Source: Sinorhizobium sp.
GTDB lineage: Bacteria > Pseudomonadota > Alphaproteobacteria > Rhizobiales > Rhizobiaceae
Assembly: GCA_031178305.1 (NCBI GenBank)
Contig: JAPSJG010000032.1
Coordinates: 1-14,594 of the forward strand
Length of the DNA: 14,594 nucleotides
Reading direction: 5' to 3'
Part shown: piece by piece, positions 13,889 through 14,594 of the stretch
How the letters are laid out: each line of letters begins with the position of its first letter
Position numbering within the stretch: position 1 is the stretch's first letter
Notes under the pieces: model-generated
Told to the model about the DNA's origin: nothing
The model's database searches: none
Seen by the model: only the letters and a program-made list of their open reading frames with translations
Translations under genes and position numbers: made by a program

Positions 13889-14594
13889 ATGACTGCGCGT
13901 ATCCTCGTCGTCGATGACGTTCCAGCCAATGTGAAGCTCCTGGAGGCGAGGCTTCTGGCTGAATATTTCGACGTCCTGACTGCCGGAGACGGACGTTCCG
14001 CCCTGGCGATCTGCGAGAATACGGCCGTGGACCTCGTGCTGCTCGACATCATGATGCCGGATATGGATGGCTTCGAGGTCTGCGAGAGACTGAAGGCGAA
14101 CGGCCGGACGGCCCATATTCCGGTGGTCATGGTGACTGCGCTTGACCAGCCTTCCGATCGTGTGCGCGGCTTGAAGGCCGGCGCCGACGACTTCCTCACC
14201 AAGCCGGTCAACGATCTCCAACTGATGTCGCGGGTAAAGAGCCTCGTGCGGCTGAAGAATGTCAGCGACGAGTTGCGCCTCAGGGCAAAAACGGCACACA
14301 CGATCGGCCTGCAGGAACTCCTGCGGCAGGACCGTCCCGATGAGCCCGGCAACGTGCTCCTCGTCGATGGCCGCGCCTCGTCACAGGAGCGGCTGCAGAG
14401 GGCGCTGAAGCCGATTGCCGACGTTTCGGTGATGGCCGAACCTCAAGCCGCCTTGTTCGAAGCCGCGGAGAACAATTTCGACCTCGTCATCGTCAATGCG
14501 AATTTCGATGACTACGACCCACTGCGTCTGTGTTCGCAGCTGCGCTCTCTCGAGCGGACGCGTTTCATTCCCATTCTTCTCGTGACGGAGCAGG
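13889..14594 (+). CDS. pleD: Response regulator PleD (diguanylate cyclase), 5' part
   Basis: The gene runs off the window after 235 codons. The known protein makes cyclic di-GMP at the cell pole; its GGDEF domain would lie beyond the edge. The first receiver domain is complete: D9-D10 in RILVVDDVPANVKLLEARLL, phospho-acceptor D53 in LVLLDIMMPDMDGFEV, switch T in VMVTALDQ, and lysine in FLTKPVND. A second receiver starts near residue 152 (GNVLLVDGRASSQERL). At its expected phospho-acceptor it has VNANF rather than a DxxxP motif, so it is probably the non-phosphorylated adaptor domain. The ATG follows a GGGGA stretch about ten bases upstream. Confidence 0.95.
   Translation, partial: MTARILVVDDVPANVKLLEARLLAEYFDVLTAGDGRSALAICENTAVDLVLLDIMMPDMDGFEVCERLKANGRTAHIPVVMVTALDQPSDRVRGLKAGADDFLTKPVNDLQLMSRVKSLVRLKNVSDELRLRAKTAHTIGLQELLRQDRPDEPGNVLLVDGRASSQERLQRALKPIADVSVMAEPQAALFEAAENNFDLVIVNANFDDYDPLRLCSQLRSLERTRFIPILLVTEQ

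Overview
The window reads as a chromosomal segment of an alphaproteobacterial rhizobium, most likely Sinorhizobium/Ensifer. This rests on my recognition of the proteins (short 442-residue ProS, a single LolC/E-type permease with LolD, DnaE1, DinB with a zinc-ribbon front, DivK-PleD) and on their order, which matches what I remember of S. meliloti. LexA operators of the alphaproteobacterial GTTC-N7-GTTC (GAAC-N7-GAAC) type and high-GC, rhizobial-style intergenic repeats agree. No database search was possible.

Left part (1-1816): the 3' end of a DHA2-type MFS efflux transporter, a two-helix DUF1467 protein, then a gap of about 780 bases before proS. That gap is not empty. It has a very strong intrinsic terminator pointing left, whose stem begins inside the stop codon of a 47-codon leftward ORF. 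This suggests a small unannotated gene.

Housekeeping block (1817-9352, rightward): proS, a lipoprotein-release permease and lolD are tightly spaced and probably form one operon. After them comes a decayed DUF5680-like gene on the opposite strand, then dnaE (replicative DNA polymerase III alpha). Between the pseudogene and dnaE are two overlapping LexA operators (three GAAC blocks at an 11-base period). They are followed by a well-placed ribosome site and a 28-codon ORF for a single-pass membrane peptide. It has the architecture expected of an SOS-induced membrane micropeptide and is the most interesting item here.

Leftward block (9353-12338): a palindromic mosaic repeat follows dnaE. Then come an exported L,D-transpeptidase with a peptidoglycan-binding domain and dinB (translesion polymerase IV). 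dinB has a LexA operator six bases before its start codon and a matching promoter just upstream. Across from dinB, a GNAT acetyltransferase gene is broken by one frameshift close to its 3' end.

Right end (13072-14594): a DUF3572 gene points left. Divergent from it is the cell-cycle pair divK-pleD, with pleD cut by the window edge after most of its two receiver domains. Across the window, replication (dnaE), damage tolerance (dinB and the putative SOS peptide), envelope biogenesis (lol genes, L,D-transpeptidase) and division control (divK, pleD) lie side by side. Only the LexA sites suggest shared regulation.
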